Assembly (NCBI GenBank): GCA_011049095.1
Contig: DSDE01000477.1
Span: forward strand, 1 to 6,388
From: Fidelibacterota bacterium
Lineage (GTDB): Bacteria > Fidelibacterota > Fidelibacteria > Fidelibacterales > DSDE01
Length of the DNA: 6,388 nt
Direction of reading: 5' to 3'
The notes under the pieces: model-generated
Databases searched by the model: none
Told to the model about the DNA's origin: nothing
Seen by the model: the letters and a program-made list of their open reading frames with translations, nothing else
Part shown: positions 5,469 to 6,388 of the stretch, in pieces
Numbering within the stretch: the stretch's first letter is position 1
How the letters are laid out: each line of letters opens with the position of its first letter
Made by a program: the position numbers and the translations under genes

Positions 5469-5913
5469 CCACGAGTCACAAAAGAGTGAAATCGGCGTTG
5501 TCACCGCTCTCAACGGCCACTTTGCCACAGTCCTTATCGAAACCAATGATGCCTGCACCTCTTGCGGCGCCTCTGTTTTTTGCGCGCCAGGCCAGGATGG
5601 CATTCGCAGACTTTTGGCCGACAACCCCATCAATGCGAAGATTGGTCAACAGGTCAAAATAGAAGAGACCGATGATATTCTCCTGAAACTCTCTCTCTAC
5701 CAATATGGCCTGCCACTGCTCGGCTTTTCAGCCGGAATTTTTATCTCCTATAGCTTAAATTTTACCATTCCGCCCATACCCCAGGAGCTTCTCTTCTTTA
5801 TCTTGGGAATCAGCGGCGGCGCACTTGCAGCCTGGTATTCTCATTATCAAGTAAAAAAAATAGCCGACAAAAGCCAAAGCCATTTTGTCATTCGGGAAAT
5901 TGTCTCCCAGTAA
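5461..5913 (+). CDS. rseC: RseC/MucC-family membrane protein (SoxR-reducing system associated)
   Basis: A 150-residue protein matching the RseC/MucC family (E. coli RseC is similar in length). The N-terminal soluble part has the family start EIGVVTALNGHFATVLIE (10-27), followed by Cys32, Cys35 and Cys41 in the C-x2-C-x5-C spacing, which may bind a metal or Fe-S cluster. Two membrane segments follow (about 81-99 and 109-127), then a charged C-terminal tail. In E. coli, RseC acts with the Rnf-like Rsx complex to keep the SoxR [2Fe-2S] reduced, and it also modulates the sigma-E pathway. Here the 8-nt overlap with rnfB and a poor Shine-Dalgarno sequence suggest coupled translation and a role tied to Rnf, such as assembly or maturation. 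No soxR or rpoE is visible. The family call is firm; the exact role is inference. Confidence 0.88.
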   Translation: MHSHESQKSEIGVVTALNGHFATVLIETNDACTSCGASVFCAPGQDGIRRLLADNPINAKIGQQVKIEETDDILLKLSLYQYGLPLLGFSAGIFISYSLNFTIPPIPQELLFFILGISGGALAAWYSHYQVKKIADKSQSHFVIREIVSQ

Positions 5914-5995
5914 ATTTTTGCCCCTCAGCCGCCGAGAATGCTTCACATTCCTGCCCCTTTTATTCTTATACCAGTTGCTTATGCTCCGTCACTTA

Positions 5996-6008
5996 TTTTT
6001 TTCTTGAG
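5996..6008 (+). repeat. 13-nt block T7-CTTGAG, second copy (upstream of lpdA)
   Basis: Identical to 127-139. Here it leads directly into a near-consensus promoter, which lends some support to the much weaker promoter proposed at the first copy. Confidence 0.4.
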
Positions 6009-6032
6009 AATACAAGGTAATGAAACTATACT
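6004..6032 (+). promoter_or_regulatory. Sigma70-type promoter of lpdA
   Basis: TTGAGA (6004-6009, 5 of 6 to TTGACA) and TATACT (6027-6032, 5 of 6 to TATAAT) are separated by an optimal 17 bases. A T-run just upstream could act as an UP-like element. Initiation about seven bases after the -10 would give a 5' leader of only about 18 nt with the GGAGG ribosome site inside it. This makes lpdA an independent transcription unit, although read-through from rseC is not excluded. Confidence 0.65.
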
Positions 6033-6046
6033 AAGCTCCGTAAAAT

Positions 6047-6051
6047 GGAGG
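6047..6051 (+). promoter_or_regulatory. Ribosome binding site deciding the lpdA start
   Basis: GGAGG lies five bases before the ATG at 6057. An in-frame ATG at 6045 overlaps it and has no Shine-Dalgarno sequence of its own, so 6057 is preferred. Confidence 0.7.
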
Positions 6052-6056
6052 AAAAA

Positions 6057-6388
<332 letters not shown>

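Larger units (their letters stand above)
5914..6056. other. Intergenic region between rseC and lpdA
   Basis: This 143-nt stretch separates the rnf-rseC unit from lpdA. A weak hairpin (GAATG 5936-5940, CATTC 5946-5950) is followed by an interrupted T-rich tract, too weak to call a terminator. A T-rich tract ending in T7-CTTGAG (5996-6008) leads into the lpdA promoter. Confidence 0.5.

Noticed and set aside
5936..5960. Possible intrinsic terminator after rseC
   Set aside because: The stem is only 5 bp (GAATG/CATTC) with low GC, and the following T tract is interrupted by several other bases.

Overview
The window holds a complete Rnf operon in the order rnfC-rnfD-rnfG-rnfE-rnfA-rnfB, followed by an overlapping rseC-family gene. 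After a new promoter comes the 5' part of a dihydrolipoamide dehydrogenase gene, cut by the window edge. All genes are on the + strand. The organism is bacterial: clear Shine-Dalgarno sequences (GGAG or AGGA type) precede most starts, coding GC is moderate, and intergenic DNA is AT-rich. The Rnf gene order is the one known from clostridia and Thermotoga-type bacteria. The rseC partner is more typical of Gram-negative and Bacteroidetes-like lineages, and the strong Shine-Dalgarno sequences argue against a typical Bacteroidetes. I infer an anaerobic or facultative Gram-negative-type bacterium, possibly from the wider FCB/Calditrichota-like assemblage. The phylum assignment is a guess.

Layout. 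Positions 1-422 are a long AT-rich non-coding leader with no supportable gene. It contains a weak promoter candidate with an operator-like palindrome in its spacer, a perfect 8-bp inverted repeat, and a 13-of-14 inverted repeat that could fold as a large stem-loop in a leader RNA. Positions 423-4552 carry rnfC, D, G, E and A, packed with 4-9 nt gaps or 4-nt ATGA overlaps. Positions 4553-4634 are the only real gap inside the operon and are largely made of 7-bp-period micro-repeats. Positions 4635-5468 are rnfB, and rseC (5461-5913) overlaps its end by 8 nt. Positions 5914-6056 hold a near-consensus sigma70-type promoter driving lpdA (6057 to beyond 6388).

How the genes work together. Rnf is a membrane redox pump that couples electron transfer between reduced ferredoxin and NAD+ to Na+ or H+ translocation. 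Electrons pass through the RnfB iron-sulfur domains, the RnfA/RnfE intramembrane [2Fe-2S] site, the covalent FMNs of RnfG and RnfD, and RnfC with its FMN, Fe-S clusters and NAD(H) site. The key residues for these cofactors are visible in every subunit. RseC is the small membrane Cys protein that works with the Rnf-like Rsx complex on SoxR in E. coli. Here the genes are physically coupled. lpdA has its own promoter and is probably a separate unit, though it also feeds the NADH pool.

The core is a known system and I do not claim a new one. The points worth a second look are the structured rnfC leader, the heptad-repeat gap with a possible minus-strand G-quadruplex, the RnfB C-terminal ferredoxin domain that lacks exactly the ligands of one cluster, and a 13-nt T-run/CTTGAG block shared by the upstream regions of rnfC and lpdA.
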